From positions 1,488,001 to 1,552,000 of the forward strand of contig WACJ01000519.1 in the NCBI GenBank assembly GCA_008973525.1: a stretch of 64,000 bases of DNA, written 5' to 3'. This DNA comes from Stenopsyche tienmushanensis (lineage: Eukaryota; Arthropoda; Insecta; Trichoptera; Stenopsychidae). Under the pieces are notes generated by a model. That model worked only from the letters and a program-made list of their open reading frames with translations. It was not told where the DNA came from and ran no database searches. The position numbers were made by a program, and so were the translations under genes. This document shows, piece after piece, positions 1 through 12,007 of this stretch (the stretch's first letter is position 1; every line of letters begins with the position of its first letter).

Positions 1-490
1 ACCCTTCCCGATTCCTCACCGAGAGTCCTCCGGGTTCGGTCGTTTGACGGGCGCAAAATGGGAAACCGTTCTTCGAAAACATTAGATCCGACGAACGAAG
101 GAAAGAGAAAAGCGTCCGATCTCAAAAGATGAAAACGACATTTTTTTTGGTAAACATTGAAGCAAATTTTGGCATAGAACTTTTTATAAAATTCGCACGC
201 GAAGAGTCGAGGAGGTTCCCGAGTGGGTTTTCGCGGAACGAAGCGCGAGACTGCCGGACGCCGCGAGGCGACCTCGAGCGGCTCCGGGGACGACCTTCCG
301 GGGACGGCTCCGGCTCCGCCGCCTTTCCTTCGACCGGACGACCGCGGAGCGCCCCGGGGCCTCCGAGGCGATCTTCGAGTCTCCGAATTCGAGTCCGGAA
401 CCGACGGTCGACCTCCGGAAGAGGGAGCGCGGCCGCGGACGGCGCTCCCGGCGGAGGGGCCCGCGCCCTCGGCGGGGGCTCTCGCCCCGA

Positions 491-559
491 GGGGCGGCGG
501 AGGAGGAGGCGGAGGCGGCGGAGGAGGAGGAGGAGGCGGAGGGGGCAGGGCAGGGCAGG
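491..559. repeat. G-rich GGA/GGC triplet repeat
   Basis: An imperfect run of GGA and GGC triplets ending in GGGGGCAGGGCAGGGCAGG. The plus strand is nearly free of C and T, with many G-runs, so it could form a G-quadruplex or act as a length-variable microsatellite upstream of dpp. Confidence 0.8.
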
Positions 560-1726
560 CGCGTGCGCGCGCAGGCAGTACAGGTCCGCCGCCTCGCGCA
601 GGCGGCCGCACGTCCGCGAGCGTACGCCTTTTGACCCTTTCCCCCCGACGGAGCGCGCCGACGAGCGCGACCGCACCGAGTCCGTCGGCGCTCCTCCCCC
701 CCGACGCGCGCCCCCGACCAAGGTACGTAGAGAGCGGCGGACGACGGGACGGGAGCGCGCCGCCCGAGCCTCCGTCCCGTCCGACTTTCACTCGCGTTCG
801 GACTCGACCCCTCCTCCCTCCGGGGGCTCCGAGGGGAGCGACGGCCCGCCGCGGGGTCGGCCCCGGCCCCCGGGCAAACGGGAGCCGCGCGCGACGCGCG
901 GCCCGGAGGCCGCGGACCCGCCGGCGCGAGCGCGGGCCATCGTCGGGGGCCCCCGGAGGCGCCCCGACAGGAGCCGGACGGCGGGGGAGGCCCCCCCAGG
1001 GGCGGGAGCCGGCCGGACGGCCGCCGCCCGGGCGACGGCGGAGAGCGATCCGGGGGGCGCGAGCGAGGGCGAGGCCGGGGGACCGGTCCCGGGACCGTCG
1101 GGGAGGCCGCCCGCGACGCTCTCGAGAGTAACAGTACCGCGCCGGCGGTCGGCGTGCGACTTTCGAGAAGTCTCCGAGAGGCCGGACGGCGCGGGGGGGC
1201 CCGGAGAAGGCCCGCGCGGGGAGATCGCGAACCGCCCCGCCGAGGGGGAGACGTCCCGCGGCCGCCCGCTGGATTCGGAATTCCGGAAGTCCGAGGGCGA
1301 AACGGAAGCCGGAAGAGCGGGCGAAGGAGGGGGGCGAGCGCCCCGGTCGGCGCGGTCCGCGCGCCGCCCGAGGAATCCGACCGGACCGGTCGGCGCGTCT
1401 GTTAACCCTTTCGCTTCCGAGCCTCTCTTCGGTTTCGGCGATCGCAGAACGGAGGCGAGCGAGGTTCGCACCGATTCGCGCGAGAGGCCGTGCGGCGACG
1501 CGCCCGCGGCGACGGCGCGGGAGCCTCCGCGCGGCGGCCGCGCGCGGACCCGGGCGAGCGCCCGCGCCGCGAGCGAGGGGCGAAGCGGCGGCGCCGGGTC
1601 CGCCCCCGTCCCCGTAGGGCTGGAACGGCGACGGCGCGTCCCCGCCCCCGCCGGGGCGTCGCCGTCCGCGGCCGGAGGGGGAGGCGACGACGCGCGCCGA
1701 CGCCGGAGAGATCGACGCGCGGCCAC

Positions 1727-1805
1727 GGGCCCCCCGGGGGAGCCCCGGGCGGGAGGGGCCGGCGGGCCCCCCGGGGGAGCCCCGGGCGGGAGGGGCCGGC
1801 GGGCC
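1727..1805. repeat. Two-copy 37-bp GC tandem repeat
   Basis: A 37-bp unit beginning GGGCCCCCCGGGGGAGCCCC at 1727 is repeated head to tail at 1764 without visible change, followed by the first few bases of a third copy. Each unit has self-complementary CCCCCGGGGG and CCCGGG cores. Confidence 0.85.
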
Positions 1806-3569
1806 GCGGGCCGCGGCTTGGGGACGCCCGCGTTACAGTACGGCCGATGGAATGCCGTCTTGCAACTAGCGCTATCTGCATACGGACGGCTTTTTATATG
1901 CGCCTCGCATTCGACGCTATTTCTTTTCGACTCGTTCTCGATTTCGCCTCCGAGCCGCGCCCGCGTCGCGCTCCCGCGCGCCCGCCCCCCCTCCCCCCGG
2001 GGGCCCCGCGGCCGGACGGACCCGGGGGGCGGACGCGGGGCGCGCGCCCGGCCGCCCGGCGGGAGCCGAGCGAGGCCCCGCGCCGCGAGCCCGGGACCGC
2101 TCGGTCCCCGGCCGGGAGGGGCCCCGGCCGGCGCCGAGCCGTCTGCCGCCTCCGGGAGGGCGCCGCCCGGTCTGGCGCGCCTCCTCCGCGCCCGCGGCTC
2201 GAGTTCGGCTTCTCACCTCGCTCCGAAATGTTTTCAGAGAGCCGGAAGAGAGGAGACCCTGGACGCGCGGGGGAGATGGACCGTTCTGAATCTACGCTCT
2301 TCGACAAGACCGGCGCTCGAATCGGACGAGTTCCATTTTGGATCTGAATGGTAAATATCTCGGATTCGGACGGACGCGACCGGAGGCGCCCGCACCCGGA
2401 GCCGGACGGCGGCGGCCCCCGCGCCCTCCGGTCGTCCGGCGGGTCGCCCTCCCGGAGAGGGAGCCTCTCGGAAAACGTACCTTCGGCGGTCCTCGACGTC
2501 CGCGCTCGACTGCGATCGTTTCGTTTTTTCGCGCGTTTCGAACGCGGCCGATTGGAAATTTTAGTCGAAAAAGTTTCAAAGAAAATTTCGACCGTCTCGG
2601 CTTCGACGTCTCGGCCGCGTCGCCGGGAGCCCGCGGGAGGATCGCCCGGAGGATCGTCACCTCTCGGGACGCGGGCGAGAGTCGGCCGCGCGCGCGCCCG
2701 CGGTCCGCCCCCGGAGGGAGACCCCGGCGCTCCGGACGGAAGAGACGGCGGACGCTCCCCTCCCCTAGGTCGGTCGCGGCGGAGAAAAGCGAACGCGGGG
2801 AAAGCGCCCGAGCCTCCGGGGGACGTTTCCCGAAGGGAGCGGGGCGGGCCGGGCCGCCGAGGCCGCGCGGCTCCCGCGCCCGTCACTGGCGCGCCGACGC
2901 TCCGAGCGATCGGTCGCGCGAGATCGCATGGACGGAGAGCTGCGACCCCCGAGATGCCGTCTCCCGCTTCCGCGACGCGACCGCCGAGGACCTCTCCGAC
3001 GGGCGACCGCGCTCTCCGCCGAGGTACGTCTTCGGAACCGCGGTCTCCGGTCCCTCCGCCCTCGCCCTCCTCCCCCGACGTCCCCGGGCGGGCCTCTCGG
3101 CGCTCCCGGAGCGCCCCCGGGCGTCCCCGAAGCGGCGGCCCGGGCGCCGCGCGGGACTCCCGCGACCTCCGGGAGGGGAACGCCGACCCGGAGTCGGGTC
3201 GCCCCCCCTCGGAGTCGAGGGAGAGCCCCCCGGGGGGCGCGCGCCCCCGGGGAGGCTCCGGCCGGCCGGTCGGCCGGGGCGTCGTCGAGGACATAAATAT
3301 GCAATCCTTATCGTCCGAAACGCCAGTCGGCGCGGTGCCGGCGACGAGACAGTACGCCTCCGAGCGGGGCGACCTCGGACCTCGGGCGCCGACCGGGAGC
3401 CCCCGACCGCGGGCTCGAGGCCCTCCGCCCTCGGCATCCCCTCGGTCTCGGCCGCCGCCGGGGCCCCCGACGAGTCCGGACGCGTCTTCCCTCGCGAGGG
3501 AGGGTCCGTCCGGCCCCCGTCTTCGATTCGGAGAGTTCAGGCGGCGTCGTTTGCAGAACGGTGAGGAGC

Positions 3570-4785
3570 ATGCAGTGGTGGCGCGCGGCGCTGGCGGCGC
3601 TGTCGCTGGCCGCGGCGGCCGCGGCGGCCGCGGACGCGCCGGCGCAGGCGCACGCGCAGACGGAGCGCGGCCTGCTCGAGCTGCTCGGGCTGCGGCGGCG
3701 CCCGCGCGCGGACCGGGCGCGCGTTCACGTGCCGGACGCGATGCGCGCTCTCTACCGGCACTTCGCCGCCGGCGCGCTCTTCCTCCCCCCGCACCAGCGC
3801 TCGGCCAACACCGTCAGGAGCTTCGTCCACCAAGGTGAGCGCCCCCCCGGCAGCCCGGCCGCCCCCGACCGGCGGCGGGGCGATCCTGACCGTCTCCCGT
3901 GTTTCAGAGAGCGACGTGGACCTGCGCTTTGAGGGCGACCGCAGATTCCGGCTAGCGTTCAACGCGACCGTGCCCGAAGGAGAGACGCTCAAGGCGGCCG
4001 AGCTCGTGCTCGCGCGCGACAGCGTCGGCGAGGGCGGCGGCGACGGCGAGCGCCGGCACAGGGTGACCGTCTACGACATCGTCGCGCCCGGCGTGAGGGG
4101 CTCCAGGAAGCCGACGCTGCGGCTGCTCGACGCGAAGGCCGTGCGCGGCTCCGCCGGCGGGACGGTGCGCCTCGACGTGACCGGCGCCGTCGAGCGCTGG
4201 ACGTGGCGGCCCGCCGAGAACCACGGGCTGCTCGTGCACGTGTCCGCGCCGGAGGGCGAGCGGAGGCGCCACGTGCGGCTGCGGCGCTCGCCGGGCGAGC
4301 CGCGCGACGAGTGGGACGCGCGCCAGCCGGTGCTGCTCGCGTTCAGCGACGACCGCCGCGGGCGCGACCTGCGCCCCCCGCCGGCCGCCGGGGACGAGGA
4401 CGCGGACGCGCCGAGGGGGCGCAGCGCCCGCGCGGCCCAGCGCCGGGCGCAGCGCCGGAAGAGCGGCCACGACGTCTGCCAGCGGCGCTCGCTCTTCGTC
4501 GACTTCGGCGACGTCGGCTGGAGCGACTGGATCGTCGCGCCGAAGGGCTACCAGGCGTTCTACTGCCACGGCGACTGCCCGTTCCCGATGGGCGAGCACC
4601 TCAACACGACCAACCACGCGATCATCCAGACGCTCGTCAACTCGGTGACGCCGGCCGCCGTGCCGAAGGCGTGCTGCGTGCCGACGGACCTCTCCGGGAT
4701 CTCGATGCTCTACATGGACGAGGACAACAAGGTCGTGCTCAAGAACTACAACGACATGGCGGTCGTCGGCTGCGGCTGCCGGTGA
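3570..4785 (+). CDS. dpp: Decapentaplegic, BMP2/4-type TGF-beta ligand
   Basis: Secreted morphogen precursor of the BMP2/4 class. Two coding exons, 3570-3834 and 3908-4785, flank a 73-bp intron (GTGAGC...TTTCAG), giving 380 residues. I chose the ATG at 3570 because it follows the acceptor at 3556 and opens a signal peptide ([11 protein letters not shown] plus a poly-alanine tract to about residue 22). The prodomain follows, starting the second exon with ESDVDLRF. Multibasic sites around residues 267-272 (RRAQRR before KSGHDVC) fit furin cleavage. The mature domain is complete: the cystine-knot cysteines begin at C279, with [10 protein letters not shown], the glycosylation motif [12 protein letters not shown], and a terminal CGCR. 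From the family, it should act as a disulfide-linked dimer through type I/II receptors and Mad. Length is close to vertebrate BMP2 and much shorter than Drosophila Dpp. Third codon positions are almost all G or C, unlike every other gene here. Confidence 0.97.
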
Positions 4786-5112
4786 GGGCGGCGCGGCGCC
4801 GACGCCCGCCCGGGCGAGCAGCGAGCCGCCCGCCGCGGGGCCCCGCCGGGCCGGCGGCCCGGCGGGCGCGCGGGGGCGCGAGGGGCGCGGCGGGCCGCCG
4901 GGCGCGCCCCCGCCGGAGCGCGGGGGGAGCCGGCGCCGGCCCCGCCCCGCAGACGATCTGTAAAATTAGTACCTGCTGAGGATATTTATTTTTTTATCGT
5001 TATCGAATGTGCATATGTACAAAGGTCAATAAGTCATAGATTATAGAGAGGTTGCCGCGGAAACTGTAAATAATAGTCGTTATCCTGTATATAGATATTC
5101 AAGTGTAATAAA
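4786..5112 (+). terminator. dpp 3' UTR with poly(A) signal
   Basis: After the dpp stop, about 170 bases remain GC-rich. The sequence then turns sharply AT-rich near 4960 and reaches AATAAA at 5107-5112. This is the first canonical poly(A) signal downstream of dpp and the most likely 3' end. Confidence 0.7.
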
Positions 5113-5830
5113 TTAAAATGCAAAACACGAACGCGCCGTCTTTCATTTGCGGGCCCGGGGGAGGGGCTCCGCCCCGGGGCGACGGGCCCCGGCCGGAGCG
5201 GCCAGACGGCCGGGCGTCTCCCGGGAGACGGAGAGACGTCGACGAGCGACCGGGCGCGGAACCGGAGCGGGCGGAGGCGCGAGAGAGCGGCGGCCCGCGC
5301 AGACGGAGCGACGCCGAGGCGCGGAACGAGTCCGGCTCCCGCGGGGGGCGGGCGGCCGACGGCCGATATGGCGAGGACGAGGACGAGGTCGGCCCGGAGT
5401 GCAACGATCCGGCCCTCCCGAGTTCCGCTCGGCCGCGCCCGGACGCCGGGAGGGCCGACGCCGCGGCCGGCGCTCCTCGCAGACGCTGCGGCGCCGGCCG
5501 AGCGCCCCGCGGTCTCGCCTCGCCGGCGGCCGGGAGGGGGGAGGGACACCCGTCCGGCCCTCCGACGGGGGCTCCCGTCGCTTCGATGCCGCGGGACGCT
5601 CGCGATTCGGAAACTCGATTTAAAAATAGCTTTCGGTCGCGATCTCATGCGGCGTTACGCAATTTTCTCCTCATTTTTCAACAAATCAATTCGACTCCGA
5701 GACGCTCGTCTTCCGCGAAGACGACGGGAGCGATGCCCGCGGGCTCCGCGAGACTCGTCCTCGTTCTCTGCGCGCGCGCCCGCGGACGGATCTTCCCCGA
5801 ATCGACTAAATTTAAAAGAAAAAAAAACTA
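5113..5830. other. GC-rich tail downstream of dpp, no gene seen
   Basis: GC-rich, CpG-rich DNA continues past the dpp poly(A) signal and fades into AT-rich sequence between about 5600 and 5830. Open frames on both strands are compositional and have no recognisable domain. It could be a further part of the dpp CpG island. Confidence 0.5.
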
Positions 5831-7343
5831 ACGAAATCCGAAGACAAATATTGAGGCCGAAAAATATATTAGCTCTTCATTATTCGATTGATAAATAAAA
5901 ATGTTCAAGTGTAAAATTAGCATAGCGCTGTGAATTAATGGTGTTCGTAAAACTCTTTCCGCCAATTATGCCACATGAGAATAAGTCTTGCGGCGTTACG
6001 ATAAATTCTGAACAAACAGTATTTTCGCCCGAAAGACAAATAAATTATTTGCCGAACGTCCGCACGTTTGAATTTCATTAGGATGTAAAACATTTTCGAT
6101 GCGAATCGCCGACGACGACGATGATGATGTTTTAAATTCAAATTATTTAATTCGCGGAACGGGCCGATTGAATATTCATTCGCAATTTTGAACGAGCTAA
6201 TCGATTAGGCTAATTTTCTCGATTCTATTGAATAATTCAGATAAAATCTCGACCGTTCGAATCGGCAATTTTACCTCTTTTCCCGTTGATTTTCCGCAAC
6301 TTTTCATTCGCGCCGTCGGGCAATACTGAAAAGACGGATGAAAATATAATTTATTATTTGAAATTAAAATTTTTCCGCGCGCCGATGACGCGCATGCGCG
6401 AGCGATTCCGTCGAGTGTGCTCCGTTCGGCTGAAATGTGAAACGCCGCCGGACGCTTCGGCTGCGCGTTTCAATAAATACTGAACGCGTCGAATTAATAT
6501 CCACACGTCGATGGTTTATATTAAAAATGTGGTAAGTTCACTGCGAGCGCGAGCTAACCGTGTCATGGTTATACACTTGAGCAATTTGTATCGTAAACAA
6601 TTGGTAATCATTTTTTTTTAAACGCCAGCAGACGTATCGAACGCCTCGCGGGGCTCCGAACGCCGTAAACAAAAATATTCAAAGCGTTCAAGTGAACGAA
6701 TTTAAGGACACAATGGACTAATTGACGCGGCCTTGATGTTGATTGCGATGATACATCCGATACGTCATTGAGACTTACGAAAACGCTCCTCGAAATCGAG
6801 CAGGCGAAATGAGATCCGAAAAGAGTATATTTAACGCAATTACAAATGTAAAACGATTCGATTGACCGATTGCAGACTGTAAATATTGTAATTATTAAAA
6901 AAAATATTTTGAATTTTTTTTTGTTTTTTTTTCTTCTTTAATTTTATTTTTATTGTGTTTCGAAAATGATGTAATTTCTATTAATATCTAAATATGTTGT
7001 CACAAACGATGGCCGAAGCTCGAAGAACCGCTTCGTTTGGGATTCCGACTCTGTATTATAACATCGACCCGATGCGGTGATTTACAAACGATCACATCGA
7101 AAAGAAATCCTTATTTATTTGCGTTCCCAGAGCGCTGTTAGCACAAAAAGCTGATGATTTATATGGAAAATGTATAGATTAAGGGACAAAGATCAATTGT
7201 TGTGCTTTATTTTGCGCAGATGACGAAGAAAATGTAAAAATAAAAATAATTTTAAAATCTCGAAACAAATCAAAGATGGCGGATTTCAGCACTGTTGCAA
7301 TTAGAGTTAATAAATAAATAATATTTTAAATTATGCAAGACAA
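5831..7343. other. Non-coding spacer, nothing recognised
   Basis: AT-rich sequence with scattered CpG. Open frames are shorter than 70 codons and show no family resemblance. I see no repeat family or RNA gene here. Confidence 0.5.
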
Positions 7344-7460
7344 CGGCGGATTTTGAACTCGAGAGGCCCCTGGCACAATTTAAGTTTGAGGGCCCCGAGA
7401 TTTTCTAATGGCCTAGTTTTTCAATAAAAATTCACGAGGCCCTCTTTATTTTTGAGAAGT
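7344..7460 (+). mobile_element. Desert repeat copy 1, internal deletion
   Basis: Starts as GGCGGATTTTGAACTCGAG and keeps the diagnostic GGCACAATTTAAGTTTGAGG core, then jumps to the 3' part (GAGGCCCTC). It is the left-most member of the family of short elements whose full copies begin CAGTGGCGGATTTA and end in the reverse complement. Confidence 0.7.
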
Positions 7461-8096
7461 GTTACCACTCGTATTTCGGCGTGATAACAATGAGATAAAT
7501 TGGATATTCACCATTCAGTATTGTGTCGATGAAATCATTTGAAGCGGCGAGTGGCCATAAGAACGAGAGGATCTGTAAAAACCTTCTATTTAACAATATA
7601 TATTATAATTTGCAATCGAATGTTAATACAAAAGAAATAGAAATTTCTACGAAATGAAGGATTTTTAAACGGGAAAGTTGCTGAGAAAAATAAATATTTC
7701 CATCGAGGGAGTGCATTATACCATTAGAAAACAATAAGAGACTGGGAATTTGAAGAATAAGAAAAGACCTGGCCGCTAAAAACTTTATTATGTTGTTCCG
7801 TAATTCGCAGATTTGTCTCCTGTCGAGTATTTATGAAATGAGATCGCACAGGAATAACTTACGGAAATACTGGAGAGATTTATGGTGCGATTAAATAAAT
7901 TTATAATACCAAAAAGATTCATTGCAATAATAAATGTGTAATGATTATATTAAGGAAGATGTTTGGTTTTTTGCACATTTTTAAGTTTCTTAGTTTTTTC
8001 ACGAAGCGCTAAGCGTTTCCAAACTTGTTGTCGATAAGGCATGTATACCAAGAAGTCAAGATTTTCTTAAATACATTCTTGAAAATGCTAAACGAG

Positions 8097-8386
8097 CAGT
8101 GGCGAATTTACCTATAGACGCACACTTCGGGCCTCAAAAATTCATGGAGTTTCAAATTTTGCTGAGCACACCTGTAATTGATGTCCATATTAGTCTTGTT
8201 TGCATAGTCTTATTTATGCAATGATACGTATGTACATTGTTGGTGAGACAAATCAATAAATAAATACATTTTAGGGGGCCTCAAAATTTTTTTGATCCAC
8301 CGAGGGATTACCAAGGGATCCACCGAGCAAATGGGCCTCAAACTTAAATTGCGCCAAGGGCCTCTCGAATGCTAAATCCGCCACTG
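8097..8386 (-). mobile_element. Desert repeat copy 2, full ends
   Basis: Inverted orientation: opens CAGTGGCGAATTTACCTATAG and closes GCTAAATCCGCCACTG. The flanks TAAACGAG and AAAATGAG match at 6 of 8 positions, as an eroded 8-bp target duplication would. With the CAGTGG ends this suggests a hAT-type non-autonomous element; the superfamily is inference. Confidence 0.8.
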
Positions 8387-9633
8387 AAAATGAGTAAGCC
8401 TAATAATGTTGCATCTTAATACATTATCTAATGAGGTATAGAAATTTGAGATGAGCTTGTTAAAATTGAGCGTTGTGGTGTTTTAAGCTGGTAAAGTTTG
8501 GTTTGGCGGTGTTGTATGAAGATTTGACATTTTATTGAGTGATAATTTATCGCTCGTTCTCTTAATATCGATGATCATAGGTAATAAATTTTTCAGCCGA
8601 GTCCGCCGCAATTTTCCTCAGCGTTCCGAGAAAACTCCCGCAAGTTCTTCCTCGTCCTCGGTCGGGGAACAAAAGGACAATGAGAATTTCTCCGATGCTT
8701 CGAATTATAGTAATGATTTTCGTTTAATCCGCTGTCGTTCTCCATCTCGAAAGGTTACTATTAGTCCTTCACCAGAAGATTGGATTCTAAGAAGTAGGCG
8801 GCCTTGTCGGTCCACAATTTGTCCATTTTTTACCCCCTCAAAATAGACGTCAGATTAAATGGAAGAAATAAAATTTAATTTGTGCACGTTCGCAGGGGTC
8901 GCGACCGGATGCGGTTTGCGGCGTTCGCTTCAAAGGCCCTGCTGTCTTGGGAGATAAATTTTCATTGTGTATTTTTTTCATCGCCTCAGTTAGCGAGCGG
9001 AATCCTTTTTTCAACGCGACTCTGTATAATATACATGCGAATGTATCTTGCAATTTTAGCTTTAATTTGCCGAGCGAAAAAAAAAGGGGGAGATCACAAA
9101 TTTTATTGTCCGGGTCTCGGCTATTTGGGAGGTCCTCGTGGAAACGGGCGGTGGGCTTCGCCTTGCCGTTTTTTAAACGATCTCCTGGACGTCGGCGCGT
9201 TGAAGATGCGCTTGCAGAAATGCACAATTGCGTCGAAAGCCAGCGGCGATAAGAAAACTGGTCAGGATTAGCAAGGACGATTCGACTTTTATGTGTGCGA
9301 TGATGATCGTAAAAATGCTTTTGCGCGATGGATTTCGTGATTTTCTCACGGTTAGATATGACACGTTAAGTGAATTGAACACCGAACCACTCTTAAAGTT
9401 AAGGGCCCCTCCTAGGGCCGATTCTCCAAATGTATAATTTGGACGAAAAAAATATATTACTTCATAAATGACAGGTTTGCCACCATTAACGACCGACAAT
9501 TTATCTTCACCCTAATAATCATAATGATCAGCCGAAATGCTTCAAGACATCGGTCATTTCCTTCAGTTGCCGCAGAAACAACCATCGGCGATCCATCGCC
9601 TTGTGATATTTTGATCGAAGAAATCCTCATTGT
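8387..9633. other. Spacer with one short serine-rich open frame
   Basis: No gene that I can support. A 103-codon plus-strand frame at 8535-8846 has a serine run and basic stretches but no recognised domain or visible exons. 9080-9260 is somewhat CpG-rich. Confidence 0.4.
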
Positions 9634-9886
9634 CAGTGACGGATTTACCTATGGGCATAACAGGACTCGAATTTTAAGGGGCCCCAAATTTTTTTTTGAA
9701 ATCGTGATTGAAATATCAAACCTTCAATTGAAAAATTAGGTCGTTATCTGCCATGATGCCGCGCATTAGTGAAATCGTAATAGGAAACCGCACATATCGA
9801 AGACCGAATGGCACAACTGAAAAAGCAAACGGGGCCCTCAAACTTAAATTGCGCCAAGGGCCTCCCGAGCGCTAAATCCACCACTG
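9634..9886 (-). mobile_element. Desert repeat copy 3, full ends
   Basis: Opens CAGTGACGGATTTACCTATG and closes GCGCTAAATCCACCACTG in the inverted orientation. The core TTAAATTGCGCCAAGGGCC is intact; the middle is shortened. Confidence 0.8.
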
Positions 9887-10767
9887 CGCATATTGCACAT
9901 TTATTTAATCAGAAAAACTGATTCATTAAGCCCTATCCTATTGTTTCGTGATAAATCATGATTTACGCGGTTTTCAACATACGCGATTGGTGAAAGCGAA
10001 AAAGTCGAACTTTGAAATTTACACATCGCGCTCAAACACGAACGTAAACACTGCTGTTGGAAAAAAAAAGTCTTCCGAGGTGCTACTTCTCGTCGACGAT
10101 GCTCGCAGCCAATTATCACATCATGATTCACTTCCTTTTCCCATGTCAAAGTCATGTTTATGTCGCCTGTTTAACGCGACATCTTTACTACGGCTAATGG
10201 AGAAGGGAATAATTGGTGCATTTAAAAAATGCTACATTAAACACACGTTCCAACAAATGATCAACGTCACAGAAGATATCTCACTATAAATATAGTTGAT
10301 GCGTTTATTGTCCTGTGTAACCCCTTTACGCTTCGACCATTTCAAAATACTCGGCTTCGATTCCATTTTGAGATTTCTGTCGATTTAAAACACGGTTTGA
10401 TGGCATTGATTCTTTTTGTGTATTGCTTTTAAAAATGGCTTTACAATTATTCGACTTTAACGCAAATACGTCATTACAAGCCTAAGAGTTAACTCATTCC
10501 GAGACGAAGATTCTTATTAACAGATGGGCAATTTAATCGAAAGGCAAGCTGATTATATTGAAATATGATGTATTACCTTATTCTTTTTAAGATGCCATAT
10601 TGGACATAGATAGTATCTATATGAGATTTTTCTATGTGCAAAAGATCTTAATATGGCAGTTTTTCCATTCATTGTCTTCCACATACGTTTAAAATGGGAC
10701 AAGGTTATTTGAATAGGAACTTTTAAGGTAGGATCTATTGAATTCAATTCATCTATATAGTAAAATT
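9887..10767. other. Spacer, nothing recognised
   Basis: AT-rich sequence between two repeat copies. Open frames up to 113 codons on the plus strand (9948-10289) show no family resemblance and are not supported by splice sites or composition. Confidence 0.4.
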
Positions 10768-11011
10768 CAGATTTTAGCACTTGAGAGGCCCTTGGCGCAA
10801 TGTAAATTTGAGGGCCCCTGTATCCATTTGTTTTTTTTTTAACCTGGGACAAATTCTAACATTCGACTCTCGATATGTGCCAATTTCCTATTACCGCCTA
10901 GGGGGTAAAAGTAAAACTACGTACTTCAAAAGAAAAATATATTCTTCAGTTTTTTTAATTGCGTGGTGGGTCAAAAACTTTTTGAGGCGCTCATAGGTAA
11001 ATCCGCCACTG
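10768..11011 (+). mobile_element. Desert repeat copy 4
   Basis: Eroded left end (CAGATTTTAGCAC), intact core, and a perfect right end TAAATCCGCCACTG. Confidence 0.75.
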
Positions 11012-11860
11012 ATTAAAAAAATATCAGCGATTTGACAGCTAAAATGGATTCGAGTCGACAACACTTGTCTTGGCGGATCCAATATAATTTGTAATATAAA
11101 TGCCGTTAGAAATTTCATTGGAATTGGAAATGTGTCATAATCAAAACCGCAATGAGAATTTCCTCGCTTCGCGGAAATGTTAAAATGCGTGTAAAAGATT
11201 CGATAGCGGAATCCTTCGATTGGGATGCGGTAACTCGTTTCTCATCATGACGTTTTGTTGGTCTTATTCGATCGATTGGATACAGGTAATCCCCGCCGAT
11301 TACAAGGGATGCGCTCTGGAGAAAGTCGCGATTGACGAGGAGAAATTAATTAATCGCTTGATTCTGCTTTGTCAAAAAATAATCCAACAAATCCATGCGA
11401 TGATTGCGAAGAGAAAGGATCTTTTCAGTTCCTCGGGGCCTCATCATGTCATTTAAGCAATGTTTCAACATGGACACCTTTAATTTCTTCAAAAATAGCT
11501 ACAAAACTCATTTTGTCATTTTCATAAGTGATGTGATTGTTGAAATTTTCCCAAACATCCTTCATACCAGAATAGTATTTTCGATGGCTTTTATATAAAC
11601 GCAATTAAAAAGTAGCGAAACTGCACTCGCTCCAGTTGCAATAAACGGGGGTTACCTGCATCATCAATGGTTGAAATAAGGATGCATTTTTTGCGGCTCA
11701 ATGTGAGAGCTCCCCGCATATTCATTCGATCAAATACAGCTTTCGCTGCTATCCTCTATCAACAAAGACCTTTTTGTTTTTTCGATTGCTTTGACGATGA
11801 GCTATTTTTTGCATTCTGCATTGCAGCTGATGAGTACAGCAAGATCTGAAACGGAACATG
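11012..11860. other. Spacer, nothing recognised
   Basis: No recognisable gene or repeat. Short frames at 11220-11456 and 11404-11598 show no domain. Confidence 0.4.
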
Positions 11861-11998
11861 CAGTGGTGGATTTAGCATTTTCGGGAGGCCCTTGGCACAA
11901 TTTAAGTATGCCCCTGTATTCGTTTGTTTTTTTCGCTTGGAACAAATTCTACATTCGTCGTCCTTCGATATGCGCGGTTTCCTAGTAAGATTTCGCTA
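11861..11998 (+). mobile_element. Desert repeat copy 5, 5' part only
   Basis: Begins CAGTGGTGGATTTAGC and is cut off after the CCTAGTAAGATTTCGCT motif, where it abuts the left arm of a large inverted repeat. Confidence 0.75.
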
Positions 11999-12007
11999 AG
12001 ATAGAAC

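Larger units (their letters stand above)
1..3556 (+). promoter_or_regulatory. GC-rich 5' region of dpp (promoter, leader and probable 5' intron)
   Basis: This stretch is dominated by G and C with very frequent CpG, unlike the AT-rich DNA after about 5.8 kb. Open frames of 100-740 codons occur in several frames on both strands, but this is expected where stop codons are rare; they are Arg/Pro/Gly/Ala-rich without recognisable domains, so I do not call them genes. Donor-like sites fit the consensus at about 721 (AAG|GTACGTAG) and 3021 (GAG|GTACGTC). A good acceptor (TTTGCAG) ends at 3556, 13 bases before the dpp ATG, so a spliced non-coding leader is likely. AT-rich islets interrupt the GC block near 1830-1940 (with TTTTTATATGCG), 2225-2350, 2510-2600 and 3290-3320 (CATAAATATGC) and are candidate promoter or binding sites. 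The transcription start cannot be fixed from sequence. Confidence 0.5.

Noticed and set aside
129..2354. 741-codon plus frame upstream of dpp, with equally long frames on the other strand
   Set aside because: Composition is almost pure Arg/Pro/Gly/Ala/Ser with no domain. Long frames exist in several frames because GC-rich DNA lacks stops.
2338..3838. Plus frames of 408 and 496 codons running into the dpp first exon
   Set aside because: They overlap each other and dpp in different frames; the dpp frame is fixed by its signal peptide and cystine knot.
4203..4979. 258-codon plus frame across the dpp mature domain
   Set aside because: Shadow of dpp in another frame; the protein is Arg/Ala-rich nonsense.
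5118..5898. Frames of 158-237 codons after dpp
   Set aside because: Compositional frames in GC-rich DNA; one begins inside the dpp poly(A) region.
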